Source: a virus
IMG/VR virus record: IMGVR_UViG_3300044632_000390
Coordinates: 1-46,757 of that record
Reading direction: 5' to 3' (one strand)
Length of the DNA: 46,757 bases
Notes under the pieces: generated by a model
The model's input: only the letters and a program-made list of their open reading frames with translations
The model's database searches: none
What the model was told of the DNA's origin: nothing
Shown here: piece by piece, positions 46,709 through 46,757 of the stretch
Position numbering within the stretch: position 1 is the stretch's first letter
How the letters are laid out: each line of letters starts with the position of its first letter
Translations under genes and position numbers: made by a program

Positions 46709-46757
46709 ATGATAACATTGAAGTAGATAGTTTTGATGCAGACCATCTAGCCACAAA
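46495..46757. repeat. Terminal overlap, right copy (matches 1-263)
   Basis: See 1-263. It contains the terminase end and the first 53 nt of the portal gene (46705-46757). Confidence 0.95.

Noticed and set aside
1-46757. tRNA genes, integrase, repressor or other lysogeny genes.
   Set aside because: None seen in either strand; the gene set is that of a lytic phage.

Overview
The window is one complete, circularly closing genome unit of a T7-like (podoviral) tailed phage. The last 263 bases (46495-46757) repeat the first 263, so the unit is 46,494 bp and the map can be read as a circle. The evidence for a podovirus is a T7-style virion set in T7 order: large terminase, head-to-tail portal, scaffold, major capsid protein, tail tubular proteins A and B, gp13/gp14-like internal virion proteins and two giant internal virion proteins. 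I found no integrase, repressor or tRNA, and no T7-type RNA polymerase. Transcription therefore probably relies on the host enzyme, which agrees with several near-consensus sigma-70 promoters. The lysis set (lytic transglycosylase, M15 peptidase, 3-TM holin) and an exported lipoprotein-like protein point to a Gram-negative, probably proteobacterial, host. The two copies of the terminal overlap differ at four third-codon positions, which suggests an assembly from a mixed natural population (a metagenomic contig).

There are two opposed transcription blocks. The rightward (late) block starts at about 38441, runs through the contig ends and finishes at 18298. It carries tail fibre and adhesin genes, a permuted papain-like peptidase, small membrane proteins, a putative small terminase, an HNH protein, a lectin-like protein, the large terminase, head and tail genes, internal virion proteins and lysis genes. 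A rho-independent terminator follows the capsid genes, as T-phi does in T7. The leftward (early/middle) block runs from 37451 down to 18565. It is a dense string of overlapping genes: an ArdC-like antirestriction domain first, then a beta-clamp-like protein, primase-helicase, a family A DNA polymerase split over two reading frames, an SSB, a Cas4-like nuclease, an HNH nuclease, class I ribonucleotide reductase (alpha and beta), ThyX, a MazG-like protein and many small proteins, several of them single-span membrane peptides missed by length cut-offs.

The blocks diverge at a 990-bp gene-free control region (37452-38440). It holds divergent sigma-70-like promoters, a hairpin-rich leader, an inverted 16-bp site near both edges, twelve 11-bp tandem repeats, large palindromes and a G-rich tract. 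The blocks converge at 18299-18564, where the most striking element lies: a self-contained minus-strand cassette of promoter (TTGACA-17-TAGAGT), about 250 nt of highly structured RNA with UUCG and GAAA tetraloops, and a strong intrinsic terminator. I recognise no known RNA family there, and it is the best candidate for an undescribed system in the window.

Together the genes describe a lytic phage that first expresses host-takeover and antirestriction functions, then makes its own dNTPs and replisome, and late in infection builds a T7-like virion carrying a mosaic adhesin cassette.
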